Shown: positions 37,912-46,801 of the stretch, piece after piece
Position numbering within the stretch: position 1 is the first letter of the stretch
Layout of the letters: every line of letters starts with the position of its first letter
NCBI GenBank assembly: GCA_021324445.1
Contig: JAJPJC010000041.1
Location: 1 to 46,801 of the forward strand
Length of the DNA: 46,801 nt
Reading direction: 5' to 3'
Source of the DNA: Isosphaeraceae bacterium
GTDB lineage: Bacteria > Planctomycetota > Planctomycetia > Isosphaerales > Isosphaeraceae
The notes under the pieces: generated by a model
Told to the model about the DNA's origin: nothing
Seen by the model: the letters and a program-made list of their open reading frames with translations, nothing else
The model's database searches: none
Position numbers and translations under genes: made by a program

Positions 37912-40734
37912 ATGAGATGGTTCGACCGCACTGCACCTGGGGCTGCGCGCGGGCTGGCTGTGGGCCTGATGGCATGGGCCGCCGTGGTCGGGGCCGCGCC
38001 CACCGCGGCGGGATTCGATGTCCAGGCCCGGTACAGGAAGTCGGAGCAGATGATCCCGATGCGCGATGGGGTGCGCCTGCATACCACCATCTACGAGCCC
38101 CGGCAGCTCGCCGGGCCGTTGCCGGTCTTACTCCTGCGCACGCCCTACGGCTGCGCCCCCTACGGGCCCGAGGCGTACCGCCGGTTCCTCGGACCATCGC
38201 CGCACTCGTCGGAGTTCGAGGAGGAGGGGTTCATCTTCGTCTTCCAGGACGTCCGCGGGAAGTTCAAGTCGGAGGGCGACTTCGTCGTGATGCGGCCTCA
38301 TCGACCGGGCAAGACCGGCGCGATGACGGACGAGAGCAGCGACACGTACGACACGATCGAATGGCTGCTGAAGCACGTGCCGGGGAATAACGGCCGGGTG
38401 GGAATGATCGGCACGTCGTACCCGGGGTTCCAGGTCGTCCACGGGCTGCTCGAACCCCACCCGGCTCTGCGCGCGGCGTCACCGCAGGCGCCGCCGCTGG
38501 ACATGTTCATCGGTGACGACTTCCATCATAACGGTGCCTTCCGCCTGGCCTACGCGTTCATCTGGCTGGCCGGCAATGCCCAGGCACGCACCGGACCGTA
38601 CGAGCAGAACCCCCGGCTGCTCCAATCGCCCCCCGACGGCTACCGCTTCTTCCTCGACCTCGGGCCGCTGTCCAATGCCGACCTCAAGTTCTTCCACGGC
38701 CGCGTCCCCGAGTGGAACCGATACCTGGCGCACCCCGATTACGACGAGTTCTGGCGCGCCCAGAACGTGACTCCCTACCTCGGCGGTGCCGGCCGGATCC
38801 CGGTGCTGAATGTCGCTGGCTGGTTCGACGCCGAGGACTTCTACGGCCCGATCGCCATCTACCAGGGGATTGAGCGGTCCGCACCCGAGAACCGCAGCAC
38901 CCTGATCGTCGGCCCGTTCAGCCACGGCGGTTGGAACAACCACGCCGATGGCAACCAACTGGGGCAGGTCGAGTTCGCAGGCGCACCGGCGGCCGCCTTC
39001 CGCGACGTTCAGTTCCGATTCTTCCGTGATCACTTGAAGGGACAGGGTGAGCTCCGACTCCCCGAGGTTCTGGCGTACGAGACCGGGGCGAACCGTTGGC
39101 GGGCCATCGACCACTGGCCCCCGCGCGACCGCACCACCATCAAGCCCCTGTATTTTCGCGAGCAGGGCCGGCTCGCGTTCGAGCCGCCCGGCGGGGAGGC
39201 CGGCGACGACGGCGACACCTACGACAGCAACCCCGCCCGGCCGGTCCCGGCCACGGCCGAGATCCGCTTCGGCAATGGCCACCTCTGGATGGTCGAGGAC
39301 CAGCGGTTCGCCGCCACCCGCCCGGACGTGCTGGTCTACCAGTCCGATCCCCTGACCGAGGACCTGATCATCGCCGGCCCGCCCATCGCCAACCTGTTCA
39401 TCGCCAGCACGGGGACCGATTCCGACTTCGTGGTGAAGTTGATCGACGTCTACCCCGACGAGGCTCCCCGGGGCATGGGGGGCTACCAGATGCTGCTGGC
39501 CGGCGAGGTCTTCCGGGCGAAGTATCGCCACAGCTTCCAGAAGCCCGAGCCACTGATTCCCGGCCGCCCGACCGCCCTGGAAATCGACCTCCGCGATCGC
39601 TACCACCGGTTCCTCAAGGGCCACCGCATCGCGGTCCAGGTGCAGAGCACCTGGTTCCCCGTCATCGATGTCAACCCGGGCGTGTTCACCAACATCTACC
39701 AGGCCAAGGCGGGCGACTACCGCAACGTGACCCAGAAGGTCTATCGGTCCTCGGGCCATCCCTCACACATCAGCCTGCCCGTCGTGACGGGTGACCTCGG
39801 CCGGCCCGCCGCCCTCGGCGCCAGCGCGGCGGTCCCTGCCCCCGAGGTTGTCAACGCCCGGGTCAAGGCCAAGCAGCCGCCCGATGACCTCCAGGGGCCG
39901 CCGTTCCTCACCGCCAAGGCCTGGGCGATCGCGGAGGGCCGCACGGGCACGATCCTCTGGGGCAAGGACGAGGATCGGGTGCTCGACATGGCCAGTCTCA
40001 CCAAGTTGATGACGGCCCTGGTCGTGGCCCGCCTGGCCGAACGCGACCCCAAGGTGCTCGACGAACAGGTGACATTCTCCGACCGCGCCGACCGGACGAT
40101 CGGTTCCTCGGCGAATCTCCACGCCGGTGAGCACCTCCCCGTGCGCGAGCTGCTCTACGGCCTGCTCCTCCCCTCCGGCAATGACGCCGCAGTGGCCCTC
40201 GCCGAACACTTCGGCGGCCGCTGCTCTCGGCTGGGTTCCGGTCCGGATCGGGCCGGGAGCCCGACCCCGACGGGGACGGATCCCCTGGGGCAATTCGTGG
40301 CCGCGATGAATCGCACCGCCGCCGAGCTTGGCCTGCGCGAGACGCACTTCGCCAATCCCCACGGCCTGACCGCCGCGGACCACCATTCCAGCGCACGCGA
40401 CCTGGCGAAGCTGGCCCATCTTGCCCTGGGATACCCGGAACTCGCCGCGCGTGTGTCCACCGCGGAGCATGGTGCCGCGGCGGTCGACGCCGCAGGCCGA
40501 CGCCGCAACGTCGTCTGGACCAATACCAACCACTTGCTCGAGATCCAGGGCTACGACGGCGTCAAGACCGGGACCACCGGGGCCGCCGGCGCCTGTCTCG
40601 TGGCCAGCGGCCGACGCGGCGCGGACCACCTGATCGTCGTCATCCTCGGCGCGGCCACCTCCGAGAGCCGCTACCTGGAAGCCCGCAACCTCTTCCGTTG
40701 GGCCTGGCAGAAGCGCGGCCACCACGAGCCCTGA
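37912..40734 (+). CDS. Secreted CocE/X-Pro dipeptidyl-peptidase (S15) fused to D-Ala-D-Ala carboxypeptidase (S11)
   Basis: Protein of 940 residues. Signal peptide at about 13-34 (RGLAVGLMAWAAVVGAAPTA). Residues about 35-390: CocE/NonD alpha/beta hydrolase with nucleophile S169 in GMIGTSYPGF, likely D306 (WFDAEDF) and H338 (GPFSHGGW). About 395-625: the jelly-roll PepX_C domain (beta-rich, with YQMLLAGEVFRAKYRHSFQK). About 640-665 is a linker. About 665-930: a DacA-like penicillin-binding domain with all three motifs (SLTK at 695-698, SGN at 755-757, KTG at 885-887). S11 enzymes trim or bind peptidoglycan stem peptides; CocE-type enzymes cut esters or amides. Both are extracytoplasmic, which fits the signal peptide. 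The fusion is one clean frame with no repeat at the junction. Start 37912 follows GAGAGGAA. Confidence 0.88.
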   Translation: MRWFDRTAPGAARGLAVGLMAWAAVVGAAPTAAGFDVQARYRKSEQMIPMRDGVRLHTTIYEPRQLAGPLPVLLLRTPYGCAPYGPEAYRRFLGPSPHSSEFEEEGFIFVFQDVRGKFKSEGDFVVMRPHRPGKTGAMTDESSDTYDTIEWLLKHVPGNNGRVGMIGTSYPGFQVVHGLLEPHPALRAASPQAPPLDMFIGDDFHHNGAFRLAYAFIWLAGNAQARTGPYEQNPRLLQSPPDGYRFFLDLGPLSNADLKFFHGRVPEWNRYLAHPDYDEFWRAQNVTPYLGGAGRIPVLNVAGWFDAEDFYGPIAIYQGIERSAPENRSTLIVGPFSHGGWNNHADGNQLGQVEFAGAPAAAFRDVQFRFFRDHLKGQGELRLPEVLAYETGANRWRAIDHWPPRDRTTIKPLYFREQGRLAFEPPGGEAGDDGDTYDSNPARPVPATAEIRFGNGHLWMVEDQRFAATRPDVLVYQSDPLTEDLIIAGPPIANLFIASTGTDSDFVVKLIDVYPDEAPRGMGGYQMLLAGEVFRAKYRHSFQKPEPLIPGRPTALEIDLRDRYHRFLKGHRIAVQVQSTWFPVIDVNPGVFTNIYQAKAGDYRNVTQKVYRSSGHPSHISLPVVTGDLGRPAALGASAAVPAPEVVNARVKAKQPPDDLQGPPFLTAKAWAIAEGRTGTILWGKDEDRVLDMASLTKLMTALVVARLAERDPKVLDEQVTFSDRADRTIGSSANLHAGEHLPVRELLYGLLLPSGNDAAVALAEHFGGRCSRLGSGPDRAGSPTPTGTDPLGQFVAAMNRTAAELGLRETHFANPHGLTAADHHSSARDLAKLAHLALGYPELAARVSTAEHGAAAVDAAGRRRNVVWTNTNHLLEIQGYDGVKTGTTGAAGACLVASGRRGADHLIVVILGAATSESRYLEARNLFRWAWQKRGHHEP

Positions 40735-40867
40735 TCGGGGATTCGGCGATCGCCTTCAACTGGATTGAATCCATTCCTGGCCACCTGCTGAGCGAGCGAC
40801 GCCGACCCCAGGTCCCGCGCGCACTCCCTGTGATTTTGATTGGATCTGGCGGCCGGCCGTGCGGCGT

Positions 40868-42718
40868 TCACGAGCGCTGGCGCAGCCTCGCGCTTAGCTC
40901 AGCCCGCTCGGCCGGCGTCACGCCGGGCAGGTCGAGCATCGCCAGGAACAGCGGGACGGCATAGCAGATGTGGCCGCGATCCGGCAGGTTGCCGAGGCGG
41001 GCGCGGAAGACCTCGAGGGCCTCCGCCGCGATCTCCGGGTCGGTGGCGGCGAGGTGGGCCAGGGCGACGACCGCCGCCGAGACCGACCAGTCCATCGGGC
41101 CATTGACCAGCGAGATGAGGACCTTGCGGCGCAGGGAGCCGGCCCAACCCTCGTCGAGTCCCGATACGGCCATCGCCGCGGCGAGCTGGATCCGCTGGAT
41201 CCAGTCCCAGGGTGCGAACGGGTCCGGGGCGAGCGGCGGGTGAACCATCACGCCCAGGAGCTCGTCCACCCGGTCGGGGCCCAGCGAGGCGCCGAGCCGG
41301 GCCGCGGACTCCGCCCACGACGACCGGTCGTAGTCCACGGCTGCGATGGCCGCGACCGCCTGCGTCACGTCATCCGGAGGCGGCGGCAGTACAGGGATCG
41401 GCTCGGTCCCCTCGTAGCGCCAAAGCTGATACCAGACCCGGCCCAGGGGCTGGCGCGGGTCGGGATCGGGAATCGCTTCGACGCTGACGTCGAGCTTGAT
41501 CTGGTGGCCATGCCGCTTCGCGAGCATGGCCAGGGCCAATCGATTGCTGGGTGCCTCCGGCACGTTGACCCGGTATTTCAGCGTGGACGGCCCGCGCTCC
41601 GGCGGGGTGTTCTTCATCGATTCGACAAGCTTATCGAGCATCTTGACGAAGGCATCGGCCGGAGTCGGCAGATAGCCGAAGTAGGGGGTCATCCTGCCGA
41701 GGATCTCGCGCCCCTGGGGATGTTCGGGATGGGCGTCGACGAAGTCGCGGAGCCGCTCCAGCCAGCTCGGGTCGAAATCCGACGAGTAGTACCGGAGATA
41801 ACAATAGACGGGAATCGCGCGGGGATCGTCCGGACTGCGCCGGAAGATTTCCTCGTAGAGGCGTTCGGCCTCGTCGAGCCGCTCGTGCTGCCAGAGCAGC
41901 TCGGCCGCGTCGAGCAGGCCGGCGACGTCGCCGGGGTCGAATCGCACCGTGGCGCGGTAGGCGGCCACGGCCTCGTCGACCCGCCCCAGGGCCGCCAGCG
42001 CCTGGGCGCGCGCGATCGCCGTGGGCGTGCACGGCACGCGCCGATACGCCTCCTCCGCCAGGCGCAGGGCCGCCTCGAGCCGGCCCACCTTGCGCAACAC
42101 CGAGGAGAGGAAGAACAGGAAGACGCCGGAGTCTTCCGGGTCGGGCCGCGTCTGGCGGGGCCGCCGGTTGGCGAACCGGCGCGGGAGCACCGGAGGAGGA
42201 CGGCTCACGAGCTGGTTCCAGACCTCCAGCAGCGGACCCACCAGCGGCACCAGGCCCTCCAGCGCACGGCGATCGGCCTCGTCATCCAGGACCGCGCCGG
42301 GGAATCGGTCCAGCACGTTGAGGATGCCGCCGTTGAGCGCAACCAGGTCGAACCGCCTGGCGACCCCGGGCTTCCGCAGCCAGGCGCCGGCCCAGACGAG
42401 GTACGGGATCTCGGGGCGAACCGCGAAGACCTGGAGCAAGAGCCCGAGCGCCCGGTCGTAGCGCCGGAGCCGGGCCAGGATGTAGGCGTGCACGGCCACC
42501 ACGGCGAAGGAGGCGCCGTCCTGGATCGGGGCCAGCCGGGTCGGACGGTCCTCGGCATCGATGATCCGGTCGAGCACCGCCAGCCGGTCGCGGCGGAGCG
42601 GGTCGGCCGCCAGCGCCCCGGCGATGTGGTAGACGGCGTGCCGGGGGTCGCCCGCGGCCAGGGCGGCCGCGGCGATTTCCATCTCTTCCTCGGGCGTGTT
42701 ATTCTCGGTCTCGTCCAT
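40868..42718 (-). CDS. TPR-repeat protein
   Basis: Protein of 616 residues, predicted soluble. Helical repeats include VHAYILARLRRYDRALGLLL and RAQALAALGRVDEAVAAYRA, then LLWQHERLDEAERLYEEIFR; this is the 34-residue TPR pattern, used for protein-protein contact. A beta-containing middle section (TLKYRVNVPEAPSNRLALAM, then VWYQLWRYEGTEPIPVLPPP) and a second helical half with HEAT-like spacing follow. No enzyme motif is seen. The start at 42718 (MDETENNTPEEEME) is supported by GGGAGAG 6 bases upstream; the frame extends to 42886 but that part is not protein-like. Divergent from the membrane protein at 43000 with 281 bases between. Confidence 0.8.
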   Translation of the reverse strand: MDETENNTPEEEMEIAAAALAAGDPRHAVYHIAGALAADPLRRDRLAVLDRIIDAEDRPTRLAPIQDGASFAVVAVHAYILARLRRYDRALGLLLQVFAVRPEIPYLVWAGAWLRKPGVARRFDLVALNGGILNVLDRFPGAVLDDEADRRALEGLVPLVGPLLEVWNQLVSRPPPVLPRRFANRRPRQTRPDPEDSGVFLFFLSSVLRKVGRLEAALRLAEEAYRRVPCTPTAIARAQALAALGRVDEAVAAYRATVRFDPGDVAGLLDAAELLWQHERLDEAERLYEEIFRRSPDDPRAIPVYCYLRYYSSDFDPSWLERLRDFVDAHPEHPQGREILGRMTPYFGYLPTPADAFVKMLDKLVESMKNTPPERGPSTLKYRVNVPEAPSNRLALAMLAKRHGHQIKLDVSVEAIPDPDPRQPLGRVWYQLWRYEGTEPIPVLPPPPDDVTQAVAAIAAVDYDRSSWAESAARLGASLGPDRVDELLGVMVHPPLAPDPFAPWDWIQRIQLAAAMAVSGLDEGWAGSLRRKVLISLVNGPMDWSVSAAVVALAHLAATDPEIAAEALEVFRARLGNLPDRGHICYAVPLFLAMLDLPGVTPAERAELSARLRQRS

Positions 42719-42999
42719 CGCGGCTCTCCCGGCACCGGGCGGGGCCACGACCCGATTCGCGACCCGCCCCCCAAACGATGATCGCATCCGCTCCGCGATC
42801 GGGTAAAGGACTGTCCGCCAGCGGCAGTCCTGGTCTTTCTCTCGACGTCCCGAGAGGGATGGTGTATCGTGCTGGATGAGAGACATCCCGCGCTCTCGCG
42901 AGGAGGGGCACAGATGGCGTCGACGGCTGAAGCCAGCAGGGTTGTCGAGCCCCCTCCCGCGCCGGAATGCTCAGCAACCCCGCGTCGGGGACCAGCCCC

Positions 43000-43764
43000 A
43001 TGAGTGAAAGCGTTCAGGCGGTTCTCGCCCTGCTCATGATCATTGGGCTGATCGGGTGCATCCTGGTCTTCATGAACGACCGGGTCAATTGGCCGGCGTT
43101 TGCCGGCATGCTCACGCTCATGTTCGGCAGTTTCGGGCTGCTTCTCTGGTCGATCCTTCGCCGCGACAAGGTGCCGGATTTCTTGAGGACGGTTCCGGGG
43201 CCGCTGCTGGAACGGAACGGCTTCTGCTTCAAGGTGTTCGTCAATCCCGTGAAGGGGCGTTGCTATCTCGATCTGTATTTTCAGAGCCGTTACGAGCGTC
43301 CCAGCGAGGCGATCGTCGTGCTCCAACCTTCCAAGGGCTTTTTCCTCGTCCGTCCCGACCTGGCGAGTATGACCATTGCGATCGAATGCCCCGCGGGCGG
43401 CTTCGGGGTAACGAGGGTCCCGTGGCCCGTCGCCAAGAAGTTCCAGGGTAAGGCCCAGTGGGTTGATGTCGGCGCCGATGTGCGCTATCCCGAAGGACGG
43501 GGCAAGATGATCCGCTACCGGGGGGGTGGTCAGGTCGGCACTGCGGGCCGCGACATCGGGCTCGCCATCCTGACCGTTGCCGGCGCGATGGGCGGAATGA
43601 TCGTCCTCAAGAAACCGGCCAAGGTGAAGCTGAGATTCCCGGTCGGTGTGGAAGAGGCGGTCGACGAGGACCTACCGATCTCGACGAAGATCGTGTGGAG
43701 GCTCGGCGACGCTGCCAATCCGTCCTCACTCAAGAAGAGCCCCGCGACGGATCCAGACCTCTAA
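43000..43764 (+). CDS. Two-helix membrane protein, unknown function
   Basis: Protein of 254 residues. Two N-terminal hydrophobic helices (SESVQAVLALLMIIGLIGCI, then GMLTLMFGSFGLLLWSILRR) precede a beta-rich soluble domain (RCYLDLYFQSRYERPSEAIV, ECPAGGFGVTRVPWPVAKKF). A third hydrophobic stretch (DIGLAILTVAGAMGGMIVL) is followed by a cytoplasmic or periplasmic tail. I recognise no family. The ATG at 43000 (MSESVQ) is preferred; an in-frame ATG at 42967 adds 11 residues. No strong ribosome-binding site is seen at either. Neighbouring genes give no functional hint. Confidence 0.65.
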   Translation: MSESVQAVLALLMIIGLIGCILVFMNDRVNWPAFAGMLTLMFGSFGLLLWSILRRDKVPDFLRTVPGPLLERNGFCFKVFVNPVKGRCYLDLYFQSRYERPSEAIVVLQPSKGFFLVRPDLASMTIAIECPAGGFGVTRVPWPVAKKFQGKAQWVDVGADVRYPEGRGKMIRYRGGGQVGTAGRDIGLAILTVAGAMGGMIVLKKPAKVKLRFPVGVEEAVDEDLPISTKIVWRLGDAANPSSLKKSPATDPDL

Positions 43765-44064
43765 CTTCAGTTCCGAGGATGTCATCCGGGTGTTGGTCAC
43801 CTCGCTTGGGCGGTCGGCGTGCCCGGTGCGTTCACTGCATCTCCTCGATCCGCTTGTTGATGCCCTGGGATTGGGCGTGCCGCGCGCTCCGCTGGGGCTG
43901 GGCAGGCGGAACGGCCGCTGGAGACCAGACCAAAAAGGGATCCGACTTTCCAATCAACGTGAACGCGCCGTATCCTGATCATAGCCGATATTTCACCCTG
44001 CCAGGGATCGCGCGTCGGACCCGGACCCACCGGCGTCGTCCCGCTGCTGAGCTCGGACAAGTTT
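43765..44064. other. Intergenic region, nothing recognised
   Basis: The 300 bases between the membrane protein and the PVC dehydrogenase gene. Short open frames on both strands have no protein-like features. The promoter of the following gene should lie here, but I cannot identify it. Confidence 0.4.
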
Positions 44065-46801
44065 ATGAAGATGTCGATGGCCATCAAGGCCCTGGCTTGC
44101 CAATGTACGTTCGTCCTAGCCGCGTCACTCGAGATTCCGGTAACCGCTCACGCCGACGATCCGAAGGGGCGACCGCCTTCGGCCGTCTCAGCCCGGCCGT
44201 ACGACCCGATCATCGCGTCGGCCTCCGGTGACGCACAGCGAGCGATCCAGACGTTCCGCGTGCCAGCCGGGCTGAGGGTCGAGCTGTTCGCGTCCGAGCC
44301 GCTGCTGGCGAACCCGGTGGCCTTCTGCATCGATGAGAAAGGGGTGGCCTACGTCGCCGAGACGTTCCGCCTCAACGCCGGGGTCACCGATACCCGCGAG
44401 CACATGAACTGGCTCGATGATGACCTGGCGTCCCGGACGGTCGCCGATCGCGTGGCCATGTACAAGAAGTACCTCGGGAGCGGGTTCGCGAAATACGAAG
44501 TCGAGCACGAGCGGGTGCGGCGGATCGTGGACCGCGACGGCGACGGCCGGGCCGATGCCGCCACGGTCTTCGCCGACGGGTTCAACGACCCGGCCGCGGG
44601 GATCGGCGCCGGGGTGCTGGCGCGGAAGGGCGATGTCTGGTTCGCATGCATTCCCTGGCTCTGGAAGCTCCGCGACACCGACGACGACGGCCGGGCCGAT
44701 CGCCGCACTCTCCTGCACCAGGGGTATGGCGTCCATGTCGGCTTCATCGGCCACGACCTCCACGGCCTGCGGTTCGGACCCGACGGGAAGCTGTACTTCT
44801 CCATCGGCGACCGCGGGTTCAACGTGACGACCCTCGACGGCCACCGGCTGGCTGTCCCCGACTCCGGCTCGGTGCTGCGCTGCAACCCCGATGGCACCGA
44901 GCTGGAGGTCTTCGCCACCGGGCTCCGCAACCCGCAGGAGCTGGCCTTCGACGCCTTCGGCAACCTGTTCACCGGCGATAATAACTCGGACAGCGGCGAT
45001 CGGGCGCGGTGGGTCTACCTCGTCGAGGGGGGCGACAGCGGCTGGCGGATCGGCTACCAGTTCATGGCCGCGCCGGTCAGTCGCGGACCCTGGAATGAGG
45101 AGAAGCTCTGGCAGCCGGCCTTCGAGGGCCAGGCGGCCTATATCGTCCCGCCGATCGCGAATCTCGGCGACGGTCCTTCGGGCCTGGCCTATGAGCCGGG
45201 CGTCAGCCTGCTCCCGGAATCGTACAAGAATCACTTCTTCCTGGTCGATTTCCGCGGGGCCAGCACGCAGAGCGGGATCCGCAGCTTCATGCTCCGGCCC
45301 AAGGGAGCCGCGTTCGAGCTGGTGGATTCCCAGCGGTTCGTCTGGTCGTCGCTGGCGACCGACGTCGACTTCGGGCCTGATGGAGCACTCTATTTCTGCG
45401 ATTGGGTCCAAGGCTGGACCAAGCCGAACAAGGGCCGGATCTACCGCGTTCTCGACCCGTCGCGTCGCGTCGCGGCCGAGGTCCGCCGTGTTCAGACCCT
45501 GCTGGCCGAGGGAATGGAGGCGCGCCCCATCGACGAGCTCGTCCGGCTGCTGGACCACCCGGACATGCGCATTCGCCAGGAGGCGCAGTTCGAGCTGGCC
45601 GCGCGCGGCGAGGCGGGTTCCCAGGCGCTGGCCCAGGTTGCCGGATCCGGCGCGGGCCTCCTGGCGCGGATTCATGCGATCTGGGGCCTGGGTCAGCTCG
45701 CCAGGGCCAAACGCGCCAAACGATTCCCCGGCCCTTGGGACGTGCTGGGGCCTCTGCTCGATGATCGCGAGGTCGAGGTCCGGGCCCAGGCGGCGAAGGT
45801 GCTGGGCGACCTTGGGGAGCCGGAGGCCCTCGGCGGGTTGATCCGCCTGCTCGGTGACGCCAGCCCGCGGGTCCGCTCATTCGCGGCGATCGCGCTGGGA
45901 AAGCTCAGGCGTCCCGAGGCGATCGGGCCGCTGCTGGCGATGCTCCGCGCCAATGCCGACAAGGACCCGTTCCTGCGGCATGCTGGCGTGATGGGTCTGG
46001 TCGGCGCGGGGGATGCGGCCGGGTTGAAGCGCGCGGCGGCTGATGAGTCATCCGCCGCGCGGATGGGAGTCCTGCTGGCCTTGCGGCGGCTGGAAGATCC
46101 CGGCATCGCGCGCTTCCTCGCGGACCCCGATCCCCGGCTGGTGCTGGAGGCGTCTCGGGCGATCCACGACGTGCCGATCGCCGCGGCCATGCCCGCGCTG
46201 GCGGCGCTGAAGGTCGCATCGACAGCCCCTGTGCCGTTGTTGCGCCGGGTGCTCAATGCCAACTTCCGGCAGGGAGCAGCGACGAATGCCAAGAACCTGG
46301 CCGAGGTCGCCGGCCGGTCGGATTTGCCCTCGGCCGTGCGCATCCAGGCGCTGGAGATGCTGGGTAGCTGGGCCAGGCCGTCGGGGCGCGACACGGTCCT
46401 GGGACTCTGGCGGCCGATCGCGACCCGGCCGGCCGGGCCGGCCGGTTCGGCCCTGCAAGCCCGGCTGAAGGGGATCTTGTCCGACTCGTCGGACTCGGTG
46501 CGGGCCGCCGCGGCGGTGGCCGCCGGGTCGCTGGGCATCCACGAGGCCGCCGCCCCGCTGGCGGCGCTGGTCACCGAGCGCGGCCAGACCGACCGGACCC
46601 GCGCCGCGGCGCTGAAGGCACTCGACCAACTGGGCGACCCTCTTCGGATTGACGCCGCCCGACGCGCCGCCGCCTTGCCCGGGTCCCGGACCCGGACCGA
46701 GGCCCTCCGGGTGCTGGCCCGGGCCGATCCCGACGCCGCGATTCCGCTGGTCCAGGACCGGCTCGAGCGGGGTTCGACGGCCGAGCGCCAGGGCGCGATC
46801 G
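44065..46801 (+). CDS. PVC-type membrane-bound dehydrogenase/HEAT protein, partial at right edge
   Basis: The first 912 codons, with no stop before the window ends. Signal peptide MKMSMAIKALACQCTFVLAA, then a short linker. A beta-propeller of the PVC membrane-bound dehydrogenase type follows (about 60-480): FRVPAGLRVELFASEPLLAN, RIVDRDGDGRADAATVFADG, DLHGLRFGPDGKLYFSIGDR, LRNPQELAFDAFGNLFTGDN, then DVDFGPDGALYFCDWVQGW. From about 490 onward there are HEAT repeats (LVRLLDHPDMRIRQEAQFEL, LIRLLGDASPRVRSFAAIAL). In this PVC family a c-type haem domain (CxxCH) comes at the C-terminus, which would be outside the window. These proteins are periplasmic, function mostly unknown, and are thought to oxidise sugars or alcohols. 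The start has no clear ribosome-binding site. Confidence 0.9.
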   Translation, partial: MKMSMAIKALACQCTFVLAASLEIPVTAHADDPKGRPPSAVSARPYDPIIASASGDAQRAIQTFRVPAGLRVELFASEPLLANPVAFCIDEKGVAYVAETFRLNAGVTDTREHMNWLDDDLASRTVADRVAMYKKYLGSGFAKYEVEHERVRRIVDRDGDGRADAATVFADGFNDPAAGIGAGVLARKGDVWFACIPWLWKLRDTDDDGRADRRTLLHQGYGVHVGFIGHDLHGLRFGPDGKLYFSIGDRGFNVTTLDGHRLAVPDSGSVLRCNPDGTELEVFATGLRNPQELAFDAFGNLFTGDNNSDSGDRARWVYLVEGGDSGWRIGYQFMAAPVSRGPWNEEKLWQPAFEGQAAYIVPPIANLGDGPSGLAYEPGVSLLPESYKNHFFLVDFRGASTQSGIRSFMLRPKGAAFELVDSQRFVWSSLATDVDFGPDGALYFCDWVQGWTKPNKGRIYRVLDPSRRVAAEVRRVQTLLAEGMEARPIDELVRLLDHPDMRIRQEAQFELAARGEAGSQALAQVAGSGAGLLARIHAIWGLGQLARAKRAKRFPGPWDVLGPLLDDREVEVRAQAAKVLGDLGEPEALGGLIRLLGDASPRVRSFAAIALGKLRRPEAIGPLLAMLRANADKDPFLRHAGVMGLVGAGDAAGLKRAAADESSAARMGVLLALRRLEDPGIARFLADPDPRLVLEASRAIHDVPIAAAMPALAALKVASTAPVPLLRRVLNANFRQGAATNAKNLAEVAGRSDLPSAVRIQALEMLGSWARPSGRDTVLGLWRPIATRPAGPAGSALQARLKGILSDSSDSVRAAAAVAAGSLGIHEAAAPLAALVTERGQTDRTRAAALKALDQLGDPLRIDAARRAAALPGSRTRTEALRVLARADPDAAIPLVQDRLERGSTAERQGAI

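Noticed and set aside
43797..44087. 96-codon minus-strand frame in the gap before the PVC gene
   Set aside because: No domain, no ribosome-binding site, and composition not protein-like.

Overview
The window (about 46.8 kb, GC-rich throughout) looks like a planctomycete chromosome, most likely Isosphaeraceae or a close relative. This rests on family content, not on a database search. The indicators are a PVC-type membrane-bound dehydrogenase/HEAT protein at the right end, giant Ser/Thr kinases, several SpoIIE-type phosphatases, a decayed copy of a TlpA-like thioredoxin family I associate with planctomycetes, and many short palindromic intergenic repeats. No rRNA, tRNA, CRISPR array, integrase or transposase was seen, so this reads as chromosome with many repeats and some gene decay rather than a phage or island.

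Left part (1-9.5 kb): a partial membrane/SGNH-like gene running off the left edge, a HEAT fragment, an isoprenylcysteine methyltransferase-like protein, a zinc alcohol dehydrogenase, a degraded thioredoxin pseudogene, ribulose-phosphate 3-epimerase, and an ammonium transporter between two SpoIIE-type phosphatases. A perfect 32-bp-arm inverted repeat lies between the epimerase and the first phosphatase.

9.5-25.3 kb: an RND efflux pump joined in frame to its periplasmic adaptor through a repeat-derived linker; a sigma-54 response regulator/histidine kinase pair that overlaps it tail to tail; a secreted proline/lysine-rich protein; a hairpin-rich repeat cluster; a probable operon of two MFS transporters, an ArsB/NhaD-like permease and a metallophosphoesterase; then a polytopic membrane protein divergent from a MarR regulator.

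25.3-36.7 kb: a 1263-residue protein with a dead kinase, an intact kinase, an SRPBCC/DUF5939-like middle and a degenerate class III cyclase domain; an orphan VapB-like antitoxin with a palindromic operator; two paralogous four-helix membrane proteins; a CMD (AhpD-like) plus SDR pair; a GT39-like membrane glycosyltransferase preceded by a 96-bp-period minisatellite; and a tightly coupled pair in which a PqqD-like/radical SAM/SPASM-like enzyme follows a 266-residue protein with a Ser-rich N-terminus and a SAP-like C-terminus. This last pair is the best candidate for an undescribed modification system.

36.7-46.8 kb: a secreted alpha/beta hydrolase followed by a secreted CocE/S15 hydrolase fused to a D-Ala-D-Ala carboxypeptidase (S11) domain, a TPR protein, a two-helix membrane protein, and the N-terminal 912 codons of the PVC dehydrogenase/HEAT protein, which leaves the window at its right end.
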